Origin: Cyanodermella asteris
Lineage: Eukaryota > Ascomycota > Lecanoromycetes > Ostropales > Stictidaceae
Length of the DNA: 64,000 nt
Reading direction: 5' to 3'
Assembly (NCBI GenBank): GCA_900618795.1
Contig: UYJD01000006.1
Coordinates: 540,785-604,784, forward strand
Part shown: one piece after another, positions 11,048-21,901 of the stretch
Layout of the letters: every line of letters begins with the position of its first letter
How positions within the stretch are numbered: the first letter of the stretch is position 1
Notes under the pieces: generated by a model
The model's input: only the letters and a program-made list of their open reading frames with translations
The model's database searches: none
What the model was told of the DNA's origin: nothing
Program-made: the position numbers and the translations under genes

Positions 11048-11974
11048 CTACACATTCCTTTTACCAAGCCTTGGCTCGGCAAGCGGGTCTCCGACGAGGT
11101 GCATCGTGAGTTTGCCGCATGCGCAGCTGCAAGCAAAGCAAGAATGGCCAAGAAGGGTGCACACCCAACCTGCATTGTGGATCACTGGGTCCTTCACATG
11201 CTGGAATCCAAGGACTATCAGGAACGACTCGCAGCTGGTGAGGAGAATCTGGAGAGACCGACGAACATGATACGCGAGTTCACGAATGAGGAAATATCGG
11301 AGGCGCTGTTCACCTTCCTTTTCGCGTCTCAGGATGCATCCAGCAGCGCCACGACTTGGCTTTTTCAAGTACTGGCACAGCGTCCTGACGTTCTCGACCG
11401 ACTGCGGCAGGAGAATCTTGAAGCTCGAGGCGGCGATCCCAGAAAGCCATTTGGCCTTGCAATGCTGGAGAGACTGCAATACACCAACGCCGTCATCAAG
11501 GAACTTCTCCGCCATCGGCCGCCCGTTATTTTCGTACCCTACCTTGCAACCAAAAGCTTCCCTGTCACATCAACCTACACCGTACCCAAAGGCTCCATGA
11601 TCATTCCGTCTTGCTATCCGGCGCTTCACGACCCCGTTGCATATCCCAATCCTGATTCGTTCGATCCTGATCGGTGGATCACGGGAGATGCAGAGTCAAA
11701 GACAAAGAATTGGCTGGTGTTCGGGGCCGGACCGCATGATTGCCTTGCTCGCAGGTATGTGCCGCTGTCCATGGCGGGAATGATTGGCAAGGCGGCACTT
11801 GAGCTCGACTGGAAACACCACCCGACACCAACATCTGAGAAGATCAGAGTATTTGCGACATTATTTCCAATGGTCAGTACAATTTATACTCGGTTCATTT
11901 CCCGGACTGTACGCAAAACATGCGCTGACCCCTCACAGGACGGTTGTCAGCTCACTTTCACCAAGCGACCTTGA
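11048..11974 (+). pseudogene. 5'-truncated second copy of sterol C-22 desaturase (CYP61/ERG5)
   Basis: Clear similarity to the C-terminal ~300 residues of CYP61 (ERG5), the P450 that makes the C-22 double bond of ergosterol. It begins at HIPFTKPWLGKRV and includes the I-helix block FLFASQDASSSATTW, ExxR (KELLR), PVTSTYTVPKGSMIIP, the PERF-like FDPDRW and the haem loop FGAGPHDCLA with its cysteine. The family's usual glycine after CysLeu is alanine here. A plausible last intron (11873-11938, GTCAGT to CTCACAG) joins FPM to DGCQLTFTKRP. About 220 N-terminal residues, including the membrane anchor, are absent, and an in-frame TGA at 11045 sits just before the homology. The body itself has no stops. 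I call it a relic. A short expressed protein or a misassembly is less likely. Confidence 0.8.
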
Positions 11975-13410
11975 GACGGAATCTGCCAGCAGCCTATGTG
12001 CGAGGTGATACTTCAACCCAATACGCAGCACATCTACTCGGGATCGCCGACAGACCAATGGTGGGCAAGACTTTGAGATTGTCCTGACGACAGTGGAAGT
12101 GCGCCAGGCCCATGAACATGAGGGCGAGCATGGCCAAAACCCGCTGCGAATGCTATCGATGAGAACTGTCGAATGCCCAGGCGAAATGCTCGTCTACTGC
12201 AATCGCCGTTTACACTGTGCCCACATAGTATCAAGCTTGAAATCTCGCGTATGAGTCCGTGCCCAGCTTCTGCACTGAATGATCCTTGAATATTTCAGGA
12301 CCGTAAAGCTTGACGGAAACCATGTATTATTAGTCGAGAGTTTCAGAGAACATGGGTTTGTCAACTTGATGACCAACGGCGAGGATTGACAGTCATACTG
12401 TGGTGTTCGCGCGTAATTCGAAGCGAATCGGCATCATGAGCCTTGATCTTCACCTTGCCAGTTAATCAGTTCTGGTATCAGTTCAAGATGATCGAGAGAA
12501 TCACCGGGTACTCCCGCCCAGGGTCTAGCAATCGCTTGGGTCTCTTCATTGATCGATAGTCCTGATCGATCGAGCAGCAACGTACCCACCGAAGCAGGGA
12601 CAAGTCCTCACTTCATGCTTGTTCGGCGCTTATTATGTTCGACCGGCAGCGCTTCACGACCTCGACTCGTGTACATGGCAGCGGGCAAACTAAACCCCAC
12701 TCTCTACGACGCCATCCGAGCAATCCGCCGGAATCGTGCCTCTCGGATGAAGTTGAAATCTACAAGACGTCTGAACTTTGGTAATGTGGCGTAGGGTGGA
12801 TGAGTAGAAGTCGTGGTTCATGCACGTAGAACAATTACCTCTAGGCATCCTTCCGTAGTGACTTGATTTATTACTTAGGGTAGTACTTCGCATAGCACGC
12901 TATCCGTGAGGTCTATAGCTGCCTATAAGGATATATATCGAGGTGGATACGGAAGCCATTATGTAAGTAGCAGGGGTGGGACTTACCCAACGACGTCTCT
13001 TCACTCCCCTTGGACGGCTGTGGCATTCAGACACGGTCTGTGCAAGCGTGCCTACTTGGCACGCTTGTGATGACATCCCTCTCGATGCTATCTGCGAAAG
13101 ACACCGGCAGCGGGGTTACCAAGCCACTTCGCGTGTTTCTCAGGAACAAGACCAGCCGTGGTTGGGTTTCGGACCCAAAGTAACGTTCCCGCTCGTCGAT
13201 CTGAGCCGGTTTGAGAAGTTGAAGGATTCGTGGGGAAGCTGGCGACGGTCGTTGATCGTCGAATCATCACCTTCAAAAGCAACTGACGATGTTGGTTCGG
13301 TCTCTCGTCGCCTCTCGGCGGCTTCTTCTGCAAGCACCCTTACATTTTGTCTTCTGTTCTTTGCATCTCTCGTGTGGGTGGTGAACTTTGTCTACGTTGA
13401 TTGCGCGAAG
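11975..13410. other. intergenic, no gene supported
   Basis: 1.4 kb between the CYP61 relic and the GH43 gene. It holds the GH43 promoter, with a TATATAT tract near 12932-12938, about 470 bp upstream of the start. A frame open from 12976 into the GH43 signal peptide starts at GTG and looks random, so it is not taken as coding. Confidence 0.45.
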
Positions 13411-14670
13411 ATGATCATCTCATATCCGAGCATCGTCGTCGGCGTTTTGTCGTTTCTGAGTGTGGTCGCCACACAGTATTCGGCTGTCAACAATGCATCG
13501 TTGCCTTCAGGCAGGCCGTCTTCCGTTATCAGCTATGCGCCGGGAGCTCCTACGCCAGCGTTTGCAGACATGAGAAGTGGCACGACATACATGAATCCAA
13601 TTCTCAATAGCACGGGCGCCGATCCATGGATGATCCGCGATGGCGATTGGTATTACTTGACATACACGACGAACGATAATATCACTTTGCTACGAAGCAA
13701 GAGCCTGACGTGAGAAAGTGCAACCAATACCTGCCAAACACTGGAGCTGACACGTCATTACAGCGACTGGAATAAAGCAGAATCGAAGCTCATCTTCAAA
13801 CCAGACGCGAATCAGAACTACAGCACCGACCTCTGGGCACCAGAAGTACATCCGATCAACGGGTCCTGGTACTTCATCTTCACCGCAGATCCATCGAACG
13901 ATACGCCTCCGCCGCAGGTCGACCAGCTGTGCACCTTCAACTGTCCCGCCGTGTACCACCGCATGTACGTTCTCGAGAGCTCTTCGTCCGATATCTGGAA
14001 CTCGACCTACACACTCAAGAGCCAGCTGAGCACCTACGACCAATTCGCCATCGATGGGACTTATTTCAAGCACGCGACAGGGCTATATCACGTCTACTCG
14101 TGCTGGTATGATGCTTACACCTCGTGGCCCGCGAACCTCTGCATTACGAAAATGAGCAATCCGTGGACTGTGGAGAGTAATGTCACGGAAAGGACCATCA
14201 TTTCCGTCCCCACGAATCCATGGGAGAAGACGCCGTATGGTCGGACGATCAACGAGCGCCTGAGCTCGAACGAGGGGCCCGAGCAGCTGACCAACCCGTT
14301 CACGGGGCAACAATTCATCATCTATAGCGCCGCGCGATCCGATAATCCGAATTACTGTCTTGGACAATTGGAGCTGAAACCGGACGGGGATCCGATGAAT
14401 GCACTCGATTGGGCCAAGAACAACCAGGGCTGTGTCTTTTATGGGAACAAGCTGACGCAGGCTACTGGGGTCGGTCACGCGAGCTTTGTAAGATCGCCAG
14501 ACGGGACCGAGGACTGGATCGTGTATCATGGTATGCAGAATCCGTGGAATGGATGGAGCGCGAGGACTATCAGAGCGCAGCGCTTTGGGTGGAACGAAGA
14601 TGGGACACCGGCTTTTCCGAGATCGGGGTATGGGCCGTACATTGTGCCTAGTGGCCAAGATCAAGCTTGA
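13411..14670 (+). CDS. secreted glycoside hydrolase family 43
   Basis: Two exons, 13411-13709 and 13764-14670, with a 54-nt intron (GTGAGA to TTACAG) joining SLT to DWNK. Total 401 aa. The start MIISYPSIVVGVLSFLSVVA gives a secretion signal, and its ATG has A at -3. GH43 enzymes are five-bladed beta-propellers acting on arabinan or xylan side chains. The three expected acidic residues are visible: base Asp in GADPWMIRDGDWYYLTYTT, pKa-modulating Asp in FAIDGTYF and acid Glu in SNEGPEQL. WAPEVHPINGSWYFIFT and GHASFVRSPDG also fit the family. Several N-glycosylation sequons are present. The exact substrate (arabinofuranosidase or xylosidase) cannot be settled. It is convergent with the reductase gene, 191 bp away. 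Confidence 0.88.
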
Positions 14671-14861
14671 GGAATCACGACTTGGAATTCACGAAATCTT
14701 GAGTGAGAGCGATCAGTTTTCTTGAAATTCAAAGTTCATTACTTTGTGTAGTATTCTATGATAACAGATGCTAGAACGCTTCGAAATCGATTCCTACCAT
14801 GCCGTCTAAGTTTCAAGGCCGTAATAATCTCCGTAGTGGGTCTCTTCAGAAGGCTTACTCC

Positions 14862-17800
14862 TCAGAAGTTCCACTGCTTCATCCAAATGTCCATCCACTC
14901 AGGCTTGACCGCATCAAGCTCTTTCATTTCCTTGCTGTGAGCAACAGCAGCCTCGGTGTCAAATGCATCAGACATGCCATGGCCAACCAAGCCCTCGTAG
15001 AAATCCAGTAGCTTCGTGGCCGGATTCGCGCTCGCATTATTGTCAGCCTCTTCAGTACTAGCTTGAAGGGCATTGACCCAGACTGTGAAGCTGACGACTT
15101 CCTTGATCTCGGGCATGTTTGCGCGTACAGCATCGATGAGTGCACTGTAGTTACCACCCTTGGGGTTGACCAAGTTGTAGACGCCAAAGCTGCCCTTTGC
15201 ATTGCTGCTGGTCTCGGCAGCCTTTCTGCTGTCGCCGATTCCCAGCTCGACCACGGCCTGCGCCATACTGTCGACCGGGACCCAATTAGCAACATCGTTC
15301 CCGACGCTGTCGGGTAGAATGCCGAGGTATTTGCTGCTGGCGATGATGCTTGGCAGCCATTCCTGCTTGTTCCAAGAACCCTTCAAGCCATGCTGCACGG
15401 GACCCGCAACCTGTCCGACACGACAAATTGTTGCACTCACTCCAGCAGCGCTAGCAGCATTCAACAAATGCTCGCTGACGTACTTGCCTTCTCCATAGCC
15501 TTGACCAGCAGCGACTCTTGCGTCCCGAAGCAAAGTCTCGGGGCGATTCTGCCCGGGATAGAAGGCATCCCAGAAGGAAGTGGTGCCGATCGATGAGATG
15601 AAGACGATTTGAGTTTTGCGGGGAGAAGCAGTGGACAGATCGATGAAGTTGCGGACACCACGAATGTGAGGCTCGAATGACGACAGCGACTGGTTGAAGT
15701 CGACGGACCACGCGTTGTGAATTGCCATGTCCGCATCCAGGAGTTCGCGGTAAACGTCGGGAGGAACGCCAAAGTTCTTGTTACCAAAGTCAGCAGTGCA
15801 GAATGTGACCTTTGCAAAGTCGGTGCTCAGGCCACGCGAAGCATTGCTGGACGCCTGGCGCGCTGATGCATTCTCCGAGCGATTCAATGCGTACACCTTC
15901 TTCACTGAAGGATCTCTGACAAGAATTTCCAGCATGTAGCTACCCAGGGAGCCTGTGCTGCCAGTCAGAATCACGACCTCCGGCTGAGCGCGCTTTGTAG
16001 AAGAGATAGATCTGGCTGCGTCCAAGCCTTCCGAATACTTCAGCAACATGTTATTCATGGCTTCAACTGGGTCATCCCCGGCAGTGGAGCCGTTGACAAC
16101 AAGCGAGCGCACTGCCTGTGCAAGCTCACTGATTGTCGGGTGGTCATAGATCAGGCCGGGAGTGACTTTGGCATCTTTAGTTGCTTCGGCCTTCACGCTG
16201 GCTTTGAGAATCCTGGTCGCTGCCAAGACTTGCATGCTATCGATGCCAGCAGACTGAAACAGATCCTCGTTGGCAGTGATAGACTTGCCCGAGAGCTCCT
16301 TAAACATCCCGGTGAGCGCAGCGACAGTACCAGCCTCGTCCAAGCCATCGACAAGCTTAATAGTGCTGGTGCTTGGCTCTTGGCTGTACAGTGCTTCGAG
16401 CTCTGCAGAGTATTCTTTCAGCACGGCCTTCCTGATGAAACTGCCCTTTGCTGTGCGCTTCATGGGCCTCTCTGGTGTAGTGAAAGTGATCATGTTCGGC
16501 GTCAGACGGGCAAAAGCAGGAGCAATTTCATTTGCGTGGTTGATAAAGGGCGTGAGTGCATTTCGAATCTCCTCGACGTCCTTCTTCTGCGCTTCCGGTG
16601 TGAGCTCGATAATCGCAGACACCATTGGTTTGCCATGCCCGGAGTACAAAACCCCAACAACCTCGGGTGCCAATCTAATGACATCTTCCATCGGCAAAGG
16701 AACAGCTTTTTCGCCATTCGAGAGAACCAGAACATCATCTTTGCGAGAGATCATCCTCCAGACATTCTTGATCGAAGGGTGCGGCTCGTAAAGATCGTTG
16801 GTGTTGTATTGGTCGATGTTCGGGAACGTGTGGAAAATGGCATGATCGAATTCGGACTGACGCTTGAAGACGAGCTCGTACAGTCCATCGCCTTGTGGTT
16901 CGAAGACGAAGCCGGGCATGTCCTCAAATTGCCACCACGAGTATGCATCATCGATGCTTGGCTTGATCATTGGGTACATGCTAGCCTCGCTGCTGCCAAT
17001 TCCCGTGTACAGCTTGGTGTACTTGTTGAGGATCGCACCGGCTTCTCTCGCGATCGGACCACCTCCGAACCCGACCGACGTCAGTTTGCTAAGCACTTGA
17101 GCTCTCTTCGGATCTGCAGAGATATCCTCCAAGATGGAAGGTGGCAGGAAAGCTGTTTGCAGGTCGTAGTTTTGAATCATTGTGATAGCATTGCTGGCTG
17201 TCAACATCGCCTTTGACGGAAACATGGTCATCGGCTTGTTGACTAGAATAGAAAATAGCGGTCCCACGAGCAGACCTGCGGTGTGGAACAGGGGCATGGC
17301 AATCAGGCGGGAGTCTCCTGCTTGCGTGAAGATCTTGAAGAAGTCCTCGCCAGCAACTTTTCGGTTCATGATGTTTCGTGTCGCATTCATCCAGCCGTTG
17401 GTCCAAACAATGGGCTTGGGTGGGCCAGTTGATCCCGAAGAGTGCACAGCAATGATCTGGTCATCCTTGGCATCGTCCCACGTCTTGTTGTAGGGGTAAG
17501 GTTCGACGTTTGAGGTGTCAAGCAGCTCTTCGAGGCTTGGGGGTTCCACGATGCTGCATGATGCTGCCCAGTCTCCAAGCGGGACAGCAGCGATGAACTT
17601 GGTGCAGTCGAGTTTGTCCTTCGATATCAGATGCAGATGAAATTCAGGACTGTTCCTGGGAGAAGGCGCAAACAGCTTGTAGCCGACCTTGACCGCTGCG
17701 ACGATGAAGATGCTATAGCGAAAGTCGTATGGTGTGGACATGAAGCCAAGCGAGGGATTGCCGGCTTCGGGGCGCCCAAATCTGCCCTCGATCCATGCCG

Positions 17801-17948
17801 CCGCCTTGTCTACCGATTTTCTGAAGCCTGACCATGTGACATTTTTTGCGTCGTCAACCGAGTCGACGCGCTCGGCGACAAGCGCAAAGCGTTCGTTTGG
17901 GTGCGTCTCGGCAAGCTGATCAACGGCAGCTGCGAGGAGGAACGGCAT
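14862..17948 (-). CDS. adenylate-forming reductase (NRPS-like, A-T-R)
   Basis: Single exon, 1028 aa from MPFLLAAAVDQLAE. A TTG-initiated extension was rejected. The order is an adenylation domain (about 1-530), carrier domain (about 545-620) and short-chain-reductase-type thioester reductase (about 655-1028). A-domain motifs: AVHSSGSTGPPKP near residue 168, YTGIGSSEASMYP, SRKDDVLVLSNGEK and a terminal PMKRTAKGS. The carrier has FQSAGIDSMQVLAATR, with the serine that takes phosphopantetheine. The reductase has LTGSTGSLGSYMLE for NADPH and a YGEGK (Tyr-x3-Lys) catalytic pair near residue 818. Such enzymes activate a carboxylic acid and reduce it to an aldehyde or alcohol. There is no condensation domain. 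The substrate is unknown. A TATAAG lies about 210 bp upstream (18163-18158). Confidence 0.88.
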   Translation of the reverse strand: MPFLLAAAVDQLAETHPNERFALVAERVDSVDDAKNVTWSGFRKSVDKAAAWIEGRFGRPEAGNPSLGFMSTPYDFRYSIFIVAAVKVGYKLFAPSPRNSPEFHLHLISKDKLDCTKFIAAVPLGDWAASCSIVEPPSLEELLDTSNVEPYPYNKTWDDAKDDQIIAVHSSGSTGPPKPIVWTNGWMNATRNIMNRKVAGEDFFKIFTQAGDSRLIAMPLFHTAGLLVGPLFSILVNKPMTMFPSKAMLTASNAITMIQNYDLQTAFLPPSILEDISADPKRAQVLSKLTSVGFGGGPIAREAGAILNKYTKLYTGIGSSEASMYPMIKPSIDDAYSWWQFEDMPGFVFEPQGDGLYELVFKRQSEFDHAIFHTFPNIDQYNTNDLYEPHPSIKNVWRMISRKDDVLVLSNGEKAVPLPMEDVIRLAPEVVGVLYSGHGKPMVSAIIELTPEAQKKDVEEIRNALTPFINHANEIAPAFARLTPNMITFTTPERPMKRTAKGSFIRKAVLKEYSAELEALYSQEPSTSTIKLVDGLDEAGTVAALTGMFKELSGKSITANEDLFQSAGIDSMQVLAATRILKASVKAEATKDAKVTPGLIYDHPTISELAQAVRSLVVNGSTAGDDPVEAMNNMLLKYSEGLDAARSISSTKRAQPEVVILTGSTGSLGSYMLEILVRDPSVKKVYALNRSENASARQASSNASRGLSTDFAKVTFCTADFGNKNFGVPPDVYRELLDADMAIHNAWSVDFNQSLSSFEPHIRGVRNFIDLSTASPRKTQIVFISSIGTTSFWDAFYPGQNRPETLLRDARVAAGQGYGEGKYVSEHLLNAASAAGVSATICRVGQVAGPVQHGLKGSWNKQEWLPSIIASSKYLGILPDSVGNDVANWVPVDSMAQAVVELGIGDSRKAAETSSNAKGSFGVYNLVNPKGGNYSALIDAVRANMPEIKEVVSFTVWVNALQASTEEADNNASANPATKLLDFYEGLVGHGMSDAFDTEAAVAHSKEMKELDAVKPEWMDIWMKQWNF

Positions 17949-19706
17949 TGAGGTGTGTGAGATGTGATGAAGTTGATGAAGAGTTATGAAAAGTCGTTCA
18001 GGGATCAGCAAGATGAAGGTTGATGGGTTTGGCTGATTCGGTAGCGTCTATGGAGGTTTTGTGAGATGGAGTTGAGTCTACCGGAGTGTTTTGTATGTCT
18101 CGTTATGGGTGCGTTCGGTGTGATGATGTTGTTGAAGAGTTGAAGAATGTTCGAAAACTTATATGTCGCGATTGGGGTCACTGTCACTGTATGTCGCGGT
18201 CTGATCGGCCGCAAAATAAGTGAGAGCAAGCTTTAGTTTGAGGGTCCAAGGTTGACGCGCCGCTGAACAATGGACCGGAGCTAAGTATTGATGAACAGCA
18301 TGACATAGTGGGCGATGGACCCACGCGACATGGAATATTGGTCAGCTGTATTGGCCAGTCGGTTGGAAAGGGTAAGGATGATGTCTCCACTTCTGCATGA
18401 ACCCTATTGATGAGCCGAGCGCCGAAGTCTCACAATGTCGGCTCTAGCATTTTCCAATCTCCCATACAATAATCAGTCGAGTCATGATTGACGATATCAA
18501 ACTCCGACCATGCCCTGTTCGGGGCTTATTCATGCTCCAAGGCCGTCGTCCGGTGCGATAGTCAATGCATCGTGAAGCATCTTGTCCGCTTCTGTCAATA
18601 GTAGGCCGGCAACATGCAGGAGGATAGACTTGAACAATGCATTGCTTGTGTGACAATGCACGTGGCGCCTCATCGCCCCAACGGCTCTTCGTCATTGTCC
18701 AACGAGTTGCGACTCGCTCATTCGTACGTTGGCATTTGCAGAGGAACGACGCTGAAAACGCACCATCACGGCTTGGGCAGAACGATCCGTGCGTACCGTC
18801 AGTGGAATTGAGCATGGCAGCATCCGTAGTCTCGCTATTCTCGATTCATCCCTGCTTGCACTCGGCTGCTCACCTGGCGTGACTGCGCCTGCTGGCGACA
18901 TCTGAAATGCAATCCTCCCGCTTGCCACACGGCGGGATCAAGCCCAAAATGCGGGCGGAAGCGGCATGGAGTGTATTATTCATCGTGAGACTGTCAATCT
19001 GCGGGACACTGTGCCGTTGGTCTGACCAGCATGACGAGCTGATGGGCGTCACGAAAAGCTTGGTGTGTGGAAAAGATAGGATTGGGTGGATAAGCCGTGC
19101 AGAAGAATCGAGCGGCTGCATCTTCGGCCGATTCTCGACGCCCCGCAATGAACTAAATTTCGAGATCATCACCAGTCGTTCATCGGCCGCAGCTAAGCCC
19201 CGACGGCAGGACGTGTCATGGGATGGGATCGTCGTGTTACTGATCAGCAAATGCTGTGCGCGATATTGCCAGGGCTAGGTCCTGATTATCTGATGCCTGA
19301 AATTCCTCGGCTCTCTCATCAGCCGTGTGTCATCTCTTGACTGATCACACTCAGGTCTGATGAGATATGCAAGCTGCGTCGATGTCACATCCCTTACGTC
19401 CTTCACCTACGGCCGTGATCAGCTTACAGATCTTTAATGCTTCATTTGTCGCATGTCGGTCATGGTTTAGTTTTGACTTCTCGGCTCCGTGGGCTGGCTT
19501 AAGCAACGACATACGTGCATCGAGATCAGGTCAAAGCAGGTATATCTCATGAATACTGAGCCAAATCGTACAACAGCACTGCGTGATGACAATTGCCAGC
19601 TAGTTCTCAATGCAAGTCAAACCTCAGGTTCCTGGCCTGCATCGTCTGCTTCTAGGACACGGCCGCATCATAGCATATCGTACAGATGCCGCCACTCGTA
19701 ATCTTC
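17949..19706. other. intergenic: reductase promoter
   Basis: 1.76 kb between the reductase start and the DUF2237 stop. The first ~270 bp probably carry the reductase leader and promoter (minus strand TATAAG at 18163-18158). The rest has only short unsupported frames. Confidence 0.45.
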
Positions 19707-20215
19707 CTACTCATTGTCCACGGCAAACTTCTTCAGATCGTCAAGATTGATCTTTTTCAATGCGCTCTCGTTGGTGGCGTTGAGGAAGATTTTGGGAACC
19801 ACGCTATCACCAAACTCGCCACGTGCATCGAAAGCCTCCTTCCAGCGCGACGCGCAGAGGCACCATTTGCAGCCTCCAGTGAGACTGACGGGTGGCATTG
19901 TAAGGTCGTTGCCTTTCTCTTTGCTGAACTTGAGGAAATCGTCGGTCACTTCGGCGGCGATGGAATGATTGCCAAAGTCACCCGGTGGCGTCTCGCAGTA
20001 ACCGTTGCGGAGAAAGCCCGTCAGCGGCCGGGTTGAATGCAGCTGTAACGGCTTCTTGAAGACTGCAGCGTATCAGCGAGCGTTCTCTGACCTTACTCAT
20101 TTGAAGACGAGAGTCGCACAGATGTTGACAGTGAGTGATCCATCATGAATTCATTGATCGAAGATATTCAAACGCTACGAAAACAGGTCATCATACCATT
20201 CAGTGATTGAGACAT
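19707..20215 (-). CDS. DUF2237 family protein
   Basis: Two exons. A tiny first exon (20215-20197) codes MSQSLN plus one base, and the second (20062-19707) follows a 134-nt intron (GTATGA to CTGCAG). Total 124 aa. The model gives VFKKPLQLHSTRPLTG, then GFLRNGYCETPPGDFGNHS, TDDFLKFSKEKGNDL and GGCKWCLCASRWKEAF, the conserved blocks of the DUF2237 family found in bacteria and eukaryotes. The conserved cysteines in GYC and CKWCLC could bind a metal or be redox-active, but no function is established. The start was chosen because the short exon restores the usual N-terminus and the frame closes exactly. Confidence 0.85.
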
Positions 20216-20947
20216 TGATTCTAGGAGGCCTTCTGAGAATCCGAGAAATGCGACAAGAATACAGAATAGATGTGTCGAGTGCATGTGGGTGAAGAGACCT
20301 GTATTGATATCGTTGAAGGCCAAACATTGATGAGGACGGAATTGAGGGATGCAGCGATTGAGTCTTCGTGACGTCACTTCTCGCATGCTTTCGAAACCTC
20401 CACGACGTTCATCGCCCACTTCAGATTGTTGCTAACAGGTCGTTACTGACTGTCTCACATCACATTTGATCCTCTCAACTCCTTATATCCAGCCCGGATA
20501 TAACGCTCGTCTTGCGAGCTGGCAAGGGCCTTGGTGAAAGCCAGCGACCTTGGCCTGTCCGAGACTGACCACGTCCTGCGCGTTCGCTCCGAGCTCGTGA
20601 CGCGATGCAGCAGCCTTTTGCCTCGTCGTCTATCAACGATGCGTCATCCGTTACAGGTAGAACACTCTGCAGATGATGCCGGTGAGCGTGAGTGAATTGG
20701 ACACTCGGGATCGAGATAGTTTTTGCTATTTGCTTCTTCGGCACATCAATTCCGCGCGCACTCGTCTCGCCACGACCACACTGCTCATAGAGCAGGCTTC
20801 TCAAAGGGACCGAAGACGCGATGTCCTGTCTCTTTGTTGCTTCGTGATTTTTTTTAACTCGTTGTTCGTGCTCCTTCGGCAATCTATCGATAAATTGAAA
20901 CTTCTGCATCCTCGGTCAACCGCACTGTTCAGCTGGATTGCCTCGCA
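20216..20947. other. intergenic, promoter of the DUF2237 gene
   Basis: About 730 bp between the DUF2237 start and the MFS relic. A minus-strand frame at 20475-20909 lacks any recognisable motif. Nothing else seen. Confidence 0.4.
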
Positions 20948-21901
20948 ATGTTAACCCCGTCAAATAATGAATCCCGGAGACAGAACGCACAAGGCCCTGA
21001 GAAGGCTCCTCCTTGTGTCTTGAGTGAGCAGACCCCAAGAACAGACCGGTCAAACAAGGTTCCTACCGACCTTGAAACTCAACCCGAGATAAATGCACCA
21101 TCAGCGAAGAATCCGGATGTTGTCGGCTGAGCCGGCCGAACGATTCTGCAAGCCCCAAAAACTGATCACGGGCCCCGATGCAGCAGGCCTGCTTACCCTC
21201 GCCATTTTCACCTTCATATCGCCAATTTCGTCCGCCATGGTCGCCCCGTCGACTGTAGACGTTTCCTGAGAGCTCGAGATTTCCAGTGATGCCGTATCGC
21301 AGATGGTGCTATCCATTTTCGTGCTCGCTTACGCGATCGGACCTCTCGTGAGCCTCTATCCCATCTCTACAATTCCGAGATACTTACTCGGGGGTACCAG
21401 TTCCTCGGTCCTCTGACAGAGGTCTACGGCCGTATCATCGTCCTGCAGCTTGCGGCATCCAAGTATTAGCACCACTCAATGACAGGATCTACCGCACTCT
21501 GAAGAAGAGTCGCGAAGACAGCCAAGGCCAGCCGTAGTTTCGCGTACCAATCATGATCACCGGATCTCTACTCGTGCCAGCGGGATTGTTCATTTACGGG
21601 CGGACGGCATTCTTCCAGACTCACCGGATTGGGCCTAACGTTGGTGCCGCAATCTTTGCCGCCGGGGTCATGGTCAACTTCACAAGCATTCAAATGTTTG
21701 TCATTGACGCATACACCTTGTATGCTGCGAGTGCAGTGTCAGCGGCGACCGTGGTCCGCAGTCTGGCTGGCTTTGCTTTCCCCCTGTTCGCACCTCGATC
21801 GTCCAAAGCACTTGGACTTGGCCGGGGCAACAGCTTGGTGTGAGTTCCTCGGACCCGTAATTGGTCTTCCGGCACCAATTTACTCTGGTTATGTTGCGTG
21901 A
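20948..21901 (+). pseudogene. decayed DHA1-type major facilitator transporter
   Basis: Pieces of one MFS drug-transporter gene lie in order on the plus strand but in changing frames. They are KNPDVVG, PNDSASPKN (where the usual NW is followed by a stop), FISPISSAMVAPST (TM1), SQMVLSIFVLAYAIGPL (TM2) and, across an apparent old intron (GTGAGC to ACCAG), FLGPLTEVYGRIIVLQL. After that the sequence jumps to GIQVLAPLNDRIYRTLKKS and then FRVPIMITGSLLVPAGLF, MVNFTSIQMFVIDAYTLYA and RSLAGFAFPLFAP near the C-terminus. Several in-frame stops, at least two frame changes and an internal loss of roughly 200 codons (about TM3-TM8) make it non-functional. Intact relatives export toxins, drugs or polyamines at the plasma membrane. 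Confidence 0.85.

Noticed and set aside
12976-13410. N-terminal extension of the GH43 protein
   Set aside because: Begins at GTG and would bury an excellent signal peptide. The ATG at 13411 has good context.
16140-17216. 358-codon plus-strand frame
   Set aside because: Antisense shadow of the adenylate-forming reductase.
20475-20909. 144-codon minus-strand frame
   Set aside because: No motif, and a composition typical of non-coding sequence between the DUF2237 gene and the MFS relic.
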